Origin: Hyaloraphidium curvatum
Taxonomy: Eukaryota; Monoblepharomycota; Hyaloraphidiomycetes; Hyaloraphidiales; Hyaloraphidiaceae
Direction: 5' to 3'
Assembly (NCBI GenBank): GCA_025558095.1
Contig: JAIVFI010000006.1
Span: 496,001 to 560,000, forward strand
DNA: 64,000 nt
Positions 8,525-19,875 of this stretch are shown here, one piece after another. The stretch's first letter is position 1; each line of letters opens with the position of its first letter. The notes under the pieces were generated by a model that was given only the letters and a program-made list of their open reading frames with translations, did no database searches and was not told where the DNA came from. The translations under genes were made by a program, and so were the position numbers.

Positions 8525-11500
8525 TCAATTCCCCTTCTCCTTCGTCGCCGCACTGGTATCTGGCGGAGAAGGGCCGACCACGGCATCGGCGACCTCGGCC
8601 GGGCCGTCGATTCGCCGCACAGTCCGCCTGGAGACGGGCCCGTCACCCTGCGAGCTCCCGCTCCGAGGCATCACGAATTCGAAAGCACCCGAAGGAACGC
8701 CGTTGACAGGTGTGCGGGCACCGTCGGGTTCGCGAGGTCCGCCACCGATTCTGTCCAGGATCTTCTGGAGCTCCGCCTGGAGCGCCTCCTGGCTCGTCGT
8801 CCTTTCGCGGCGCGGGCGTGGCCGGCGGCCAGCAAACGCCACGTGGCACGCCGAATCGCCAAAGTCGAAGCAGAAGCCGCATGTTTCGTCGTTGGCGTCC
8901 GTAACGGGCAAAACCGTCCTCACAGTGAGAACCGGTGGCGCGCCGGCGAGCATGGAGTCCAAATCCTCGGATTCCTTCTTTCGGTCACTGGCCGAACGCA
9001 CCGTCTCTGCGGTCTCGTCCCTCACAACGAGCTCTCCGGAATCGTGGGCACCGTCGGCGTCGATGCGGCAACCCAGGCCCCGCAGGCGGTCAGGGGCAGC
9101 ATAGACCGACTTTGCGATCGGCACTTTGAGCGCCCCGCGGCCCAGGCTGTCGACCGAGCTCCCCGCACCCGGACCGGTGACGTCCACGCCCCAAGCCTCC
9201 CAGACCCACACACCGCTGGAAACGGGAGGCGAAGCATCCTCGCGGCGGAATAGGTCGTAGAAGGACGAAGTTCTGGGGGCGTCGGTGGCCAGCGAGACCC
9301 TCCTCCTGCGAAGCCCCACGATCATCCCGAGATCAGGCAATCCAGCGATGGCCGAACATCCGAGCTGATCCATGGAGCCGAAAAGTACCGCTCGCGCGAC
9401 TAGCGTTTCCGGAGATGGTGTCTCGAACGTTGCCATAGGCACGTCTGCCGGTGGTGTTTCTGCTACCGGCGAGGCGTTCATCGCCAACGGCGGCCGCTGG
9501 AGCATCATCGGCGTTATGTTGACAAGCGGAGAAGGCACCGAGGGCGCCGTGATCCGCCGATGGTGGGTGGCGACCTTGATCGGCGCCAGGGGAGGCGTCG
9601 CGGAGCGGTGGCTCCACGGGCCCGCCGCCTTGAAAAGCAGCGGATCGTCCGGCTCCGTCGCCCGCGACGAGGAGCGCGACGACTCGCGCCGCCTCGACGG
9701 TGCGCGCTCGATCGACACCCGCCAAAAGACGCAGCTGTTGTCCGCCTGCCTCCGCGCGAGCACGACCGCAGTCTCGCGTTCCTCCAACGGCACAGCAGCC
9801 ATGCGAGGCGCCCTGGAAAATCCACCCTGCCCCGACTGCTGCGGCTCGATCGTGCAGAGCACGTAAGGTTCGGATGCCCCAGAGGTATCCCAGAGCCGAA
9901 TCGTCCCATCCTCGTACAGCACCGCCACAAGGAGCGCGCTGGACGGCCGCGAGATCGAAAGGCATTCGACCTGGAGCACCGATTTGAGACCTGCGCCCCA
10001 TCCGGACGCCCGCCGCGGCACCCGATCTTGCGCAGACACGCCCGTCAGGTACCGCTCCAGAGCGCCGTCTGCAAATCCGACGACCAAGCATCCTGCCTCC
10101 TTGCTGTATGCTGCGGCCGTCACCTTCCCCGATCCTCTGGGCGGCACCGACCCTGCAGCGACCAGCGCATCCCCGCTGCGTTCCCAGACCGCCACCTCCC
10201 CGCCGGCCGACACCGACAGCAGCTCCACCGCCCCGGCCCCGGCCGGTAGAATCTCCAGGTGCACGATCGGCTCCGCCCGTTCCACTGGCCCGGACACCCA
10301 CTGCTCCCCGACTTCCCCGTCCGCACCGAGTGCGACCAGCCACACCCTCCCGTCCGCCCTCCCCAGCGCCAGATGGTCGCCCTCCCCCGACGCACGCACG
10401 CACGTCACGTCCACCGCGCTCTGCAGCGCCGTCCCCTCCCCGACGCAGACCGTGCGGCGGTCCTTGGACCTGACGAAGGGCAGTCCGGCGGGGGTGGGAG
10501 AACCCGAGAGGAGGCAGACGTCCCCGAGGAGGTCGTGCTCCGTGTCGGTCAGCCCAGGCAGGCGGCACGCGACCTGCGTGACGATCCAAGGGCGGTCCAG
10601 GACCTCGCGCGCGGGCGCAGGGCCGGCGGCGCGGGGCTGCTCGGATTCCCACCCGCCCGGCCCGCAGACGGTCGCCTGTTCCGCTGCCTGTTTCGCCGCG
10701 AGAGGGCTTTTGGCAGCGTCGGCGCGCGGGCGGAGCCAATCCATGCCCGCCGAAAGCACGCCGAAGCCCCAGGCGGAGGTGAGCCACCGGTGGAGCAGAT
10801 TGGTCCAGCAGACAAAGATGAAGGTCAGGCAGAGCAGCGCCGCGACGATCGGCAGGGTGGTCCTCGCCGCGCGCGGAAAGCGTCTCCCCCTTGGCGCCGC
10901 TGACTCGGCGGCGAGCTCCGCGCCCCGCTGCTGTGCCCGCCGCAAAGCCTCGTCGAACCCCGGGATCGCGTCCGCCGCCGGCGGCTCCCCGGAAAACGTG
11001 AGCGTTTCGGTCCACTCGATCGCGCGGTAGCCGTGTAGGAAAGGGTGCAGGCGCTCGCCCAGGGGCTCGAGGACAGCGTCGATCGCCTCGTGCGAGTAGG
11101 CCGCGCCGTCGCCGGCGCCGTAGGGCGAAAAGACCGACATGGCCGGGCGGTAGGAGTTCTTGGCGAGGAGGTCGACAAAGAGGAAGCCCCCGAAGAGGGC
11201 GAGGAACACGATCTGTGGGCACAACACACCGTCTGAGTACGACCACGGCCTGCTCAGCGGAAGGACGCGCCCACCAGCACGTATCGCATGACCGTCGTCC
11301 TCTGCTGGAAGCTCTTTGCCGCCACCTTTTCCCTGGCCAGCTTGGCGTTGACTTCGGCCGCCTTGACCTGCGCCTCGCTAGGGGCCCGCTTGACCCCCAC
11401 GTGCGGCGGCCCCGCGGGCGCCTGCAGGTCCGCGGCCGAGCTCTGCCGGATGATCTCGGCCACGCGGCGGTGCGACAGGTCCGCGAGCTCGAGGCGGCGC

Positions 11501-12742
11501 ACGTCGATGGAGAGGACGGTGACGAAGAAGGTGATCTGCAGGAAAAAGTCGACGACGACAGCGACCGACGCAAAGAGGCTGAACTCCTGCAGAGCGGGGA
11601 CCGAGGTCGCGGTGCCGAGGAGGAAGAGGAAGAGCTCGCCGAAGAGCGCGACGAGGATGGGCACGCCGACCTTGCCCAGCCCTGGCACGACCGCGGTGAG
11701 CGGGGACCATCAGCGGGCCACGGTCGGGCCACCCACCCCTGCCCACGCGCTCCGGCACGGGCACGTCGATCGACGTCGTGGTGATGCCGTTGGTGATGAC
11801 AAAGATGTTCTCCACCCCCACGGCGATGATGAGGAACGGCAGCACCTCCCACTGCACCAGGCCGATCGGCACCCCCGCCACGTCCAGGATGCCCATGGAC
11901 ATGGTGAGCGAGCCCAGGACGGTGGCGAGCGCCGCGATGCCGAGGCCGAACTTGGACTTTACCAGCTCCACGCGGCCCAGGGAGAGGGAGATGTACAGGA
12001 AGACGGTGAGGTAGGCGAGCACGATGAGGAGGTGGTTGGTGGAGAGGGGTGCCGAGGGCAGGGAGAGGGCTGCGCGGGGTTCGATGCGCGGGGGGCGACC
12101 CGGCGTGGGAGGGGGAGGGTCCCATGCCAGGGTTGCGTTTGCGGGGAAGGCCGAGGCGTTGGCGAGGGACGCCAGGACGCGCGCCCAGGTCGCGGCGCCG
12201 TCCCCGCGGCCGTCGACAAACAGCGTGGCGGAGAGGAAGACGGGCGTGGCGGCTGCGGGCGGTGCTTCCAGGCCTGCGGCGAGGTACGGCGCTGGCGAGA
12301 GCGCGAGGCACGCGCCGCCGGGCCCATCGGGGCGGAAGCACAGGTCGGCGAAGGCTGCGCCCGAGTCCGGGTCGGCGGCGGCGCCCCATGCCGCGTCCAG
12401 GGCGAGCGCCGCGCGGAGGCGCCTGTCCGGGGAACCGCCCCCGGAGTCGCCCCACGCGACGCGGGTGACCAGCGCGGCCCCGCCGGCCCCCCTCCCCGCC
12501 GGCGCGCCGCCCGCGAACGGCAGCGCGCCGCGCACGGCGGTCCGCAGCCGCGGCGCCGCGTCGGTGCCGAGCAGCGCGTCGGCCGCCGCAAAGTACGCCG
12601 GCAGCGAGAGCCCGACGATGAGCGCGCCCGTCAGCGCAATGACCGCCACGCGGTGCGACGCAGCAAACACGCCGTGGTAGTAGAACACGCGGCCGGCGAG
12701 CTGCTCGGCGCCGCGGACCGCGGAGCGCAGGGCGGACGCCAT
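8525..12742 (-). CDS. SCAP: SREBP cleavage-activating protein (SCAP): sterol-sensing domain plus WD40
   Basis: SCAP escorts SREBP from ER to Golgi when sterols are low. Exons 12742-11737, 11681-11275 and 11212-8525 give 1366 residues. The order is an N-terminal membrane segment, a lumenal loop (about 60-225), a polytopic sterol-sensing domain (about 230-400), a cytosolic loop, a second membrane block with a lumenal insertion, then degenerate WD40 repeats to the C-terminus. The match to SCAP is close in [20 protein letters not shown] and [25 protein letters not shown] (residues 399-404) corresponds to the MELADL COPII signal of mammalian SCAP. The INSIG-contact YIYF motif is not conserved and reads LYIS at that place. 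HMG-CoA reductase, another sterol-sensing protein, lies 46 kb away. No SREBP gene is seen in the window. Confidence 0.92.
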
Positions 12743-12872
12743 CGGGGCCCACGGAGTTGCGGGACGGACGACCCTCGGACACTCGTTGATGAGGCGTCAC
12801 ACCGCAATCAAATGAAATGAATGAGTCCAGCCGGGTATCATGCTACATCCTCTGCCCCTCGCCCCCGAGTGC

Positions 12873-13649
12873 CTACTCGCCGTGCTTGAGCACGCGCACG
12901 AAATCGCGGTAGTTGAAGTTGCCGTGCGCGTCCAGCTGCGCCCCCTTGAGCATCGTGTCGACCTGCCGACCACGGCAAGGCAAGGACGTCAGAAAGTGTC
13001 CTTGGCACGGGCCCGACGTCGCACCTCATCGTCCGTGAACCTGTCCCCCATGGTCGTCATCCACTCCCTGAACTGCTCGCCGTCCAGCACCCCCGATTTC
13101 TTGTCGTCGAACGCCTCGAACGCCTGCAGGATCTCGTGCTCGGGGTCCGTGCCGCTCATCTTTTCGCCGAGCAGCGTGAGGAAGAGGGTGAAGTTGATGG
13201 GGCCGGGCGCCTCGGAGAGCATCGACTGGACCTGCTCCTCGGACGGCGGTTGGCCTGCCCGCAGGGGGGAAACGACGGGTGCGCGAGGAGGCGGGCAATC
13301 AGGACCAACAATCCGGTTGGGGCCCAGGGTCAGATGGGCACGGTGCCGGCCCGAAAGCGACCCACCCAGGGAGGAAAAGATCTCCTTGAGGTCCTCGGCG
13401 TCGATGAACCCGTCGTTGTCGTGGTCGATCATCGAGAACGCCTCCTTGAACTCGGCGATCTGCTTCTGGTCGAACATGGCGAACACGTTCGAGTTCTGGC
13501 GCACGGCGCGCTTCTTCTTTGTGTCGCGCTTTGCGCGCTGCGACTGCGGGCCGGGCGGGGGGTCGGTGCGGTTCCGGGCCGGGGGGCGGGGGCCGGCAGC
13601 CTCCGTGCGAGCCGGGGGGAGGCCGGCCGGCCGGGCGGCTGCTCACCAT
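12873..13649 (-). CDS. Myosin II regulatory light chain (phosphorylatable)
   Basis: This light chain binds the neck of non-muscle myosin II and controls its ATPase by phosphorylation. Exons 13649-13647 (the ATG alone), 13543-13366, 13254-13025 and 12962-12873 give 166 residues. The N-terminus [19 protein letters not shown] matches the metazoan basic leader in length. Ser19 aligns with the main MLCK/ROCK site of human light chain, and Thr18 is replaced by Asn. Then come [20 protein letters not shown], a first EF-hand with an intact loop ([12 protein letters not shown]), and degenerate later EF-hands around MSEAPGP-type sequence and [12 protein letters not shown]. The start was chosen because only splicing of ATG onto the TCG CAG exon restores the conserved leader. 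Introns are 103, 111 and 62 nt. Confidence 0.9.
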
Positions 13650-13945
13650 GTTTGCGGGGGCGGGGGCGGGAGCGGGGGGTCGGTTGGTGGACGCTCCGGG
13701 GGGGAGCGGGGAGCGCGGGCCCGGGCGGGTGCGCAACGCGGCGTGCGGGTGCGGCGGGAGGGCGGGCGGCGGCCTCGGATGGGCGGCGGCCGCGCGGGGC
13801 ACGGAGGATTCGGGTGTTTGGGTTCGAGGTTGGCGTGGGCGGATTTCCCGTATTCGCGGGCCAGACTCATCGGCTCTGATCTCGGGTCTAGCGACTCGTC
13901 GGTTAAAACGGAGCAACCCCTGCCACCCCGAATTCCCGCGCGGCG

Positions 13946-16900
13946 ATGGCGTCCCGCGCGTCGTCCGGCAGCGGCGCGTCGCGGGCGGCGCGGCCCGGCC
14001 TGGCCGACCTGCCGTCGGACCTCGACGACTTCCTGGGCATGGTGGGCGACTTCCTGGGCATGGTGCCCCTTTCCGCTGACCGCAACGCGCACGCAGACCG
14101 ACACGTCGGCCGGCTCGCGCGGATCGCGCGCGAGCTCGTTCAGCGGCCTGCTGTCGCCGCTGTCGCCGCCGGGCGGGTCCGCCGCGTCGTCGGCCGACCG
14201 GCGGGCGCGCCTCGCGGCAAACCAGCGCCGCCTCGACGAGCTCGCGCGCGGCCGCCCGCTCGTGCCCTTCCGCCACCGCGAGGGCGCGCTGTCGCCCACC
14301 CCGCTCTCCCCCGGGGCACTGTCCCGCTCGTCCTCGGACCCCGCCCCCCTGCCGGCCTCGACGCCCGTCTCCTCGCCGCTGGTGCTCTCGGCCGCCTCGC
14401 AGCTGCGTCTGGCTCGCGACTTTGCCGCCCTGCACCGCCCGCTGATCGACCAGGACCCCGCCTCCCCCTCGGGCGCCTCCCCCTCGGGCGCCTCCTCCCC
14501 CCTCTCGCTCTCGGCCGCGCAGCTGACCCCCGCCGCGCCCTCCCCCGGCCGCGGCTCGCCCGAGGGCCCGGACCCGGGGCCGCTGTCGCCGCCCTCCATG
14601 TACAGGGGCACGTGGGCGCCGTTCGTGCCGGGCAAGGCGAGGGGGTACCCGGGGTACGAGGAGTACGTGCCGCGGGAGCTCGAGGGCGGGACGGACGACG
14701 AGGGCGGGCCAGAGGGGCTGGACTCGGAGGGGGGGAGCGGGGAGGGATCGGAGGACGGCACGTCGTCGTCGCGGCGTCTGGAGGGCTTCGGAAGGTCGCT
14801 CGACGGCGGGACCGACGGCGAGATCGACGGCGGCACCGACTACGGCAGCTCTTCGCGCCGCTTCGACGACCTCGCGGCCTCGCTCGGCGCCGGCTCGTCC
14901 CGCCGCTTTGGCGACCTCGGGGCCTCGCTGGTCACCGCCTCCTCCAGGCGCCTCGACGACCTCGCCCTCGATCTGGCCTCCCTCTCCCCCAAGCCCACCA
15001 CCACCACCCTGTCCTCGCCCCGCACCATCCCCTTCTCGCCCAACTCGCTCGCCCTGGGCCTGGAGCTCGCCTCCCTCCCCCGCTCCGACTCGCTCTCCCT
15101 GGGCCTGGAGCTCGCCGCCCGCGCCGCCGCCGGCCCCCTTTCCGACCCCTCCTCCCCGCGCCTCGAGAACCTCGCGCTCTCCCCCGGCGGCGACACCTCG
15201 CTCCTCTCCCAGCCAGTGGAAATCTCCGACGCCGGCGAGAACGGCGTGGAGCTCCCCGAGGGCCTCAGCTTCGGCTCGCTGGACGGCTCCCTCGACGAGG
15301 GCGTGGACGAGTTCGGGATCCCCCTCGAGGGCGACTTCCTCTCCCCCGGCCGAGCGCGACCGCCGCGGTACTTTCCCCCCGGGCCGCCGTCGGACGCAGC
15401 ATCGGACGAGACGGACGAGGGCACGAGGGCGCTGATCGCCCGGCTCAAGGCCTCGGCGCTGTCGCCCCTCCCGGACGAGGAGGGCGGCGACCTGCGGGAC
15501 GAGAGTGCCCCGAGCTCGGGGCCGCATTCGGTCGACGGGCGGGGTGGCGTTTCGTTCGAGGAGGGGGCAGAGGTGGAGGTGGCGGACGAGTCGGCGCCGA
15601 GCGAGGCGTCGCTGGGGCCCGAGGAAGAGTGGACCGACGGCGAGGCGGACGAGGGGGGAGGGAGCCGATCGGAGCGTTCGGGATCGGAAGAGGCCGCTGC
15701 GATCCCGGCGCAAGGGGAAGCGGCGGCGCTGCCCTGGTACCGGCAGCCCTACCCGCCCGCGGCATCCTACCCCCGCGAAAAACCCCTCGAGACCGCCGCC
15801 AAGGCCGCGCCCGCGGCCACGGCCCCGCGCACGCCGCCCGCGGCGGTGCTCCCCGCGCAGGCCGCGGAGAGCACGACCGGCAGCTCGCCGCTGAGGTTGA
15901 GCCCCGTGCGGTCGGACCCGGGCCCGCCGGGCGAGGTGGCATCCGATCACGGGCAGGAGGGCACGGCTTCGGGCACGGCGTCGCGGGACGAGGGGACGGT
16001 GTCGCGGGACGAGGAAGCCGCGTCGCGCGACGAGGGATCCGTGTTGATCGACGAGGACGCGGTTTCGCGCGGCGAGGAGACGGTTTCGCGGGACGAGCAG
16101 ACCGTCTCGCGGGACGAGGAGACCGTCTCGCGGAACGGAGCGACCGACTCGGGTGCCAGATCGCCCCCAACGAGCGAGTCGGATGGGTACGACGGGCCCC
16201 CCGTTGTGCAGCATCTGACCATGGACGATCTGCTGCGGATGAATGGCGTGCACGACGAGCCCGAGCCGGCGCCGCCGCAGGCGGCGGCGCCTGCGCAGGT
16301 TGAGGCATCTGCACCTTTGCAGCAATCGCCCGCGCCTACGCGGCACACACCGGCTCCTGCGGAAGCATCGCTGCCTACCCCGACGCCTGCCTTGCATGCC
16401 AGCCCCCAGAAGGCACCCGGCACCCCCGCCGCCGCCGTGCGCGACTTCCTCAGCTACACCCCCGCGCCGCGCACCCCCCGCGCCAACACCATCCTGGACC
16501 AGCTCCGGAGCAAGCTCAAGACGGCGCCGCCGGGGAAGCGCCACGGGCTGCACCCCGGTGCGCAGGCGGCGGGTGCGCGGAAGATGGCGTCGGCGGACGA
16601 GGAGTTCGAGGCGTTCCTCGGACTGGGCAAGACGAGCGAGCGGCCGGCTGTCGACAGGAGGAGGGTGGAGCGCAGGTCGTCGGGCAGGGTGCCGGAGCCC
16701 AAGGCTGCTCAGGACCGGCCGCGGTCGCCTGAACGCAGGGAGGCGCCTTCAGCGGAAGCCCCGGTGCCCGTGCACGCACCGGAGCCGACCCGGTCGAGAT
16801 CGCAGTCGCCGAGCAAGGCCGACAGGAAGGCCCCCGCGCTGCAGGTCGACACCACCAGCCCGCCGAAGCGGGCTTCCGCGCAGCCGCGCGCCGCACCTCC

Positions 16901-18936
16901 GCCCCCGCAGCCCGCGCACGCCGAGGATTCGCGGGAACGGGGGCACGCCGTTTCCTTCTCCCCCGACGAGCCGACGCCCGACACGCTGGTGGAGCGCGAG
17001 TCTCCGCGGCGGACGCCGCGCATGCGTGGCAAGTCGCCGGGTGCCGTGCGCGCGGGGCGCAGTGCGGCGACGCTGGTGGAACAGGACGGGTACCTGCCCT
17101 CGGAGGAGGAGAGGCGCGAGATCGTGCAGGCCATTCGGTGCGCAGCGTTTGCTGTCCGTCATTGCCGCGGTTCTGATCTGTTTTGGCGGCAGGGACCTCG
17201 GCGAGGACAACGACAAGCTGATGGCGAGGTTGGCTTCCCTGAGCAACGAGCTGCTCGGCCTGCAGGAAACGCATGCCGAGACGGAGAAGCAGCTGCGTGG
17301 GCGGATCGAGGACGCGGAAAAGGCGCGCGCGGCGGCCGAAGAGCGGGTCTCGGCGGCCGAAGCGAGGATCGCCGAGCTCGGCGGCGGATCGGACGAGCTC
17401 CGGCGGGAGAATCTGGACCTGATCGGGCGCCTCGAGGAGATGCAGAGGGGCAAGGAGGCCGCCGAGTCGGGCCTGACGGCCCGGGAGACGGAGGTCAACT
17501 CGCTTCGTGTGCGCCTGCGCGAGGAAAGGACCTCGCTTCGCCAGCTGGAGGAGGAGCTGCAGGAGCTCCGGAGGCAGCTGCCCGATTCAAAACGACGTCC
17601 ATCCGTGCCGGATCCTCGGGACTCGAGGCTGGCGCACTTGGAAGGACTGGTGGCCGAGCTGCAGGCAAAGCTGGACGTCGCTGCTGCAGAGAAGCGCACG
17701 CTCGAATCTCAGCGGAACTCCATGGCTTCGGCCCCGCATTCGCCTTCGCGGAGTACCGGCGACCGAATGCAACCACAATCCAGCGCCTCACGGCCCCGGC
17801 ACTCGCTTTCGAGCCCGCAGCGCCGCAAGGACGAGGCTGCGGACCTGACACGCCAGCAGGCGCAGCATATCGAGAAGCTGCGCAACGAGAATGAGATGCT
17901 GGTCAGGCGCACCGCCGATGCCGTGGTCGAGCTCAAAAACGAGCACGATCGCGTGCGCAAGACGCTGGAGGACAAGGTGCTGCAGATGGAGGCTGCCCTC
18001 AAGGTAGCCGTCGCGGAAGGCACTGCCGAGGCCAAAGGGGCCGGCATGTTCCCCACGTCGTTGTTCCCCGAGCTGCTTTCCGGAGGCGACGGCAAGGCGC
18101 TAGGCAGCAGCGGGGTCTACCATGCGCTGCAGAACAAGATCAGCAACCTTACGCGCCAGATGGACGCATTGCGGCGGGAGCACGAGCGGGAAACGCGCTC
18201 TCTGAATACCGAACGCGATCGCCTCGTCGCAGGCTACGAGGGCAGGCTGCTTGCGGCGCAGAAGGAGAGCCTGCGCACGGTGGACGAGCACACGCGGGAC
18301 CTCCGCGAGCAGCTCGAATCGCTCCGCGGGGAACTTGGTGAGGTCCGCGGCCAGCTCAAGATCTCGGAACTGCAGCGCAAGACCGCCACGGAGCGCCTCG
18401 AGGCGGCATGGAAGGACGCCAGCGGATCTACCGAGGCGGTTCTCCGGATCGCTAGGGAGCAGGGCAAGATCCGCGAGCGCGAACGCGCATTCCAGAACGA
18501 CATCCGCAGCCTGCGGTCCGAGCTCGAGGAGGAGCGAAGGACGTCGGACATCTGGAAACGCAAGGCGGCCGATCTGCAGGCGAAGCTTGCGGTTGCGCTG
18601 CAGGAACGGGACATGAGGAGCAGCGTTGCAACGGCAGCGCGCTTGCCGGCGCTCGCACCCGCTGGACAACTGACGTGGAGCGAGAAGCTGGAACGCCTGT
18701 CGCGGAGGATCGCCGAGCTCGAGGACAAGTTTGCGCTCGACGACCCCAGCGAGGACGCCGCCTTTGAACGAGATCCTCGCGTGAGCATGCGGGGATCGCG
18801 CAGGCTTTCCGATCTGCGTGGAGTCCGATCGCGATGGGAGGACCTCTCTGTGGAGCTGTCGGTTCTGGAAGATGGTGGCTTCAGCATGGTTAGCGGCAGC
18901 GGTGGCGACGGCGAGACCTGGTCGCGGGAGTTTTGA
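13946..18936 (+). CDS. Large disordered and coiled-coil protein, possibly CEP162-like (1626 aa)
   Basis: Exons 13946-14041, 14097-17137 and 17193-18936 join in frame to 1626 residues; both introns are 55 nt. Residues 1-1040 are low complexity and rich in Ser, Gly, Pro, Asp and Glu, with two short tandem repeats annotated separately. From about residue 1045 a long coiled coil runs nearly to the end, for example QHIEKLRNENEMLVRRTADA. This arrangement (disordered N-half, coiled-coil C-half) and the local wording resemble CEP162, a ciliary transition-zone protein. The similarity I can judge by eye is weak, and any centrosomal or scaffold coiled-coil protein is possible. It is divergent from the myosin light chain gene with a 296-bp gap. 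The gene model is firm; the function is not. Confidence 0.65.
14760..14982 (+). repeat. SSRRxxDL protein repeat in the large coiled-coil protein
   Basis: Within exon 2 the translated sequence repeats SSRRLEGFGRSL, SSRRFDDLAASL, SSRRFGDLGASL and SSRRLDDLALDL at near-regular spacing, and the DNA repeats with it. Several Ser-Arg-Arg units could be phosphorylation sites for basophilic kinases; that is inference. Confidence 0.8.
15975..16136 (+). repeat. Tandem SRDE-type hexa- to nonapeptide repeat
   Basis: About eight units of the form TxSRDEx follow one another (TASRDEG, TVSRDEE, AASRDEG, TVSRDEQ, TVSRDEE), some diverged to SRGEE or SRNG. At DNA level the unit is built on tcgcgggacgag. The tract is likely to vary in copy number between strains. 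Confidence 0.85.
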
Positions 18937-19007
18937 GGAAATCGTACGCATTGGGAAGGAATGCAAATGAATGCAATGGCGATACCCCAGGATCAAGATC
19001 CAGGCAA

Positions 19008-19696
19008 CTACTGCCTCTTCCGCAGCCGGGGCCCCTTCTCCTCGGGCTCCTCCTCCTCCACAGCTCCGTTGGCGGCTGAATCCGCCGCCCTTAGCTCAGC
19101 GAGCTCCCTCTCGGCCTTCTTCAGCTTCTCGGCCAAGTCCTTTTTCTCCTCTTCCAACTCGTTGACTTTCCGCCGGAAATCATCGATCTCGCGGTCCTTC
19201 ACTTCGCTCGCGGACGCCTGCGACTGGATGTTCCGCAGCCTGTGCTCGAGCTCCAGAGCCTTGACGAGCAGGGAGTAGTAGCGAGCGACAACGAACGACA
19301 TGAGCAGGGTCACGCCCGTCAGGTAGAAGTTGCGCTGCGCGTAGAACTTTTTCGCGTTGAGCGACATGGCTCCTTGGGCCTCGAAGACTCCAGGAGGGCT
19401 CTTGCCGCGGGGCTCGTTGGTTCCGGGCGGGTTCAGCACTGTGTCGCGTCAGACCCCCAGCGACAGCTGAGCCCGGAGACGGACGTACCGGCCCGGTTAA
19501 AGGCGTCCAGAAAGAGCACGGTGATGAGGAACCAGATCACCAGGAGCATCGTCTTCATGGGCTGGAACGCGGGCTGCCTCGTCACCCATCGCACGAGCTT
19601 GGCCTTCTGCGCGTCCAGCACCGGCGCGGCGAGGATGACGAACGTCACGATCTCCGCCACGAGGACCGCGAATGCCAGAGAATAGACGACCGTCAT
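19008..19696 (-). CDS. BCAP31: BAP31/Yet1-family ER membrane chaperone
   Basis: BAP31 proteins are ER membrane cargo receptors and quality-control factors with three N-terminal membrane spans and a cytosolic coiled coil. Exons 19696-19489 and 19438-19008 give 212 residues with a 50-nt intron. Spans lie at about 5-25, 42-65 and 100-120. The family pattern FYAQRNFYLTGVTLLMSFVV is present before the third span, aligning with FRAQRNLYIAGFSLLLSF of animal BAP31. Residues 125-195 are a strong coiled coil (KVNELEEEKKDLAEKLKKAE). The protein ends LRKRQ, which has Lys at -3 and Arg at -4 and could act as a weak dilysine-like ER retrieval signal in place of KKEE. It lacks the caspase-8 sites and length of animal BAP31. 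Confidence 0.88.
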
Positions 19697-19875
19697 TGTA
19701 TTCGCGGGGGAAAGGCGCGGTATGGACCGGCCGTGGACACGTAGGCACGCGCGGTGACGACTTGAGACGCGGCGCCGCGCGGCCCGCACGCTCAGCACCA
19801 CGATTTTGGGTAGCACAGGCCTGCGCTTCAATCCAGATTCTGCTCTCGACTCTGGTTAGCTCCTCGCAAGCTGCG

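Noticed and set aside
12037-12468. Arg/Pro/Ala-rich open frames antisense to the SCAP lumenal loop
   Set aside because: Composition shadows of GC-rich coding DNA; SCAP is continuous on the minus strand.
12840-13945. Upstream open extension of the large coiled-coil protein
   Set aside because: It runs antisense through the myosin light chain gene and its promoter. The ATG at 13946 followed by a 55-nt intron gives a consistent start.
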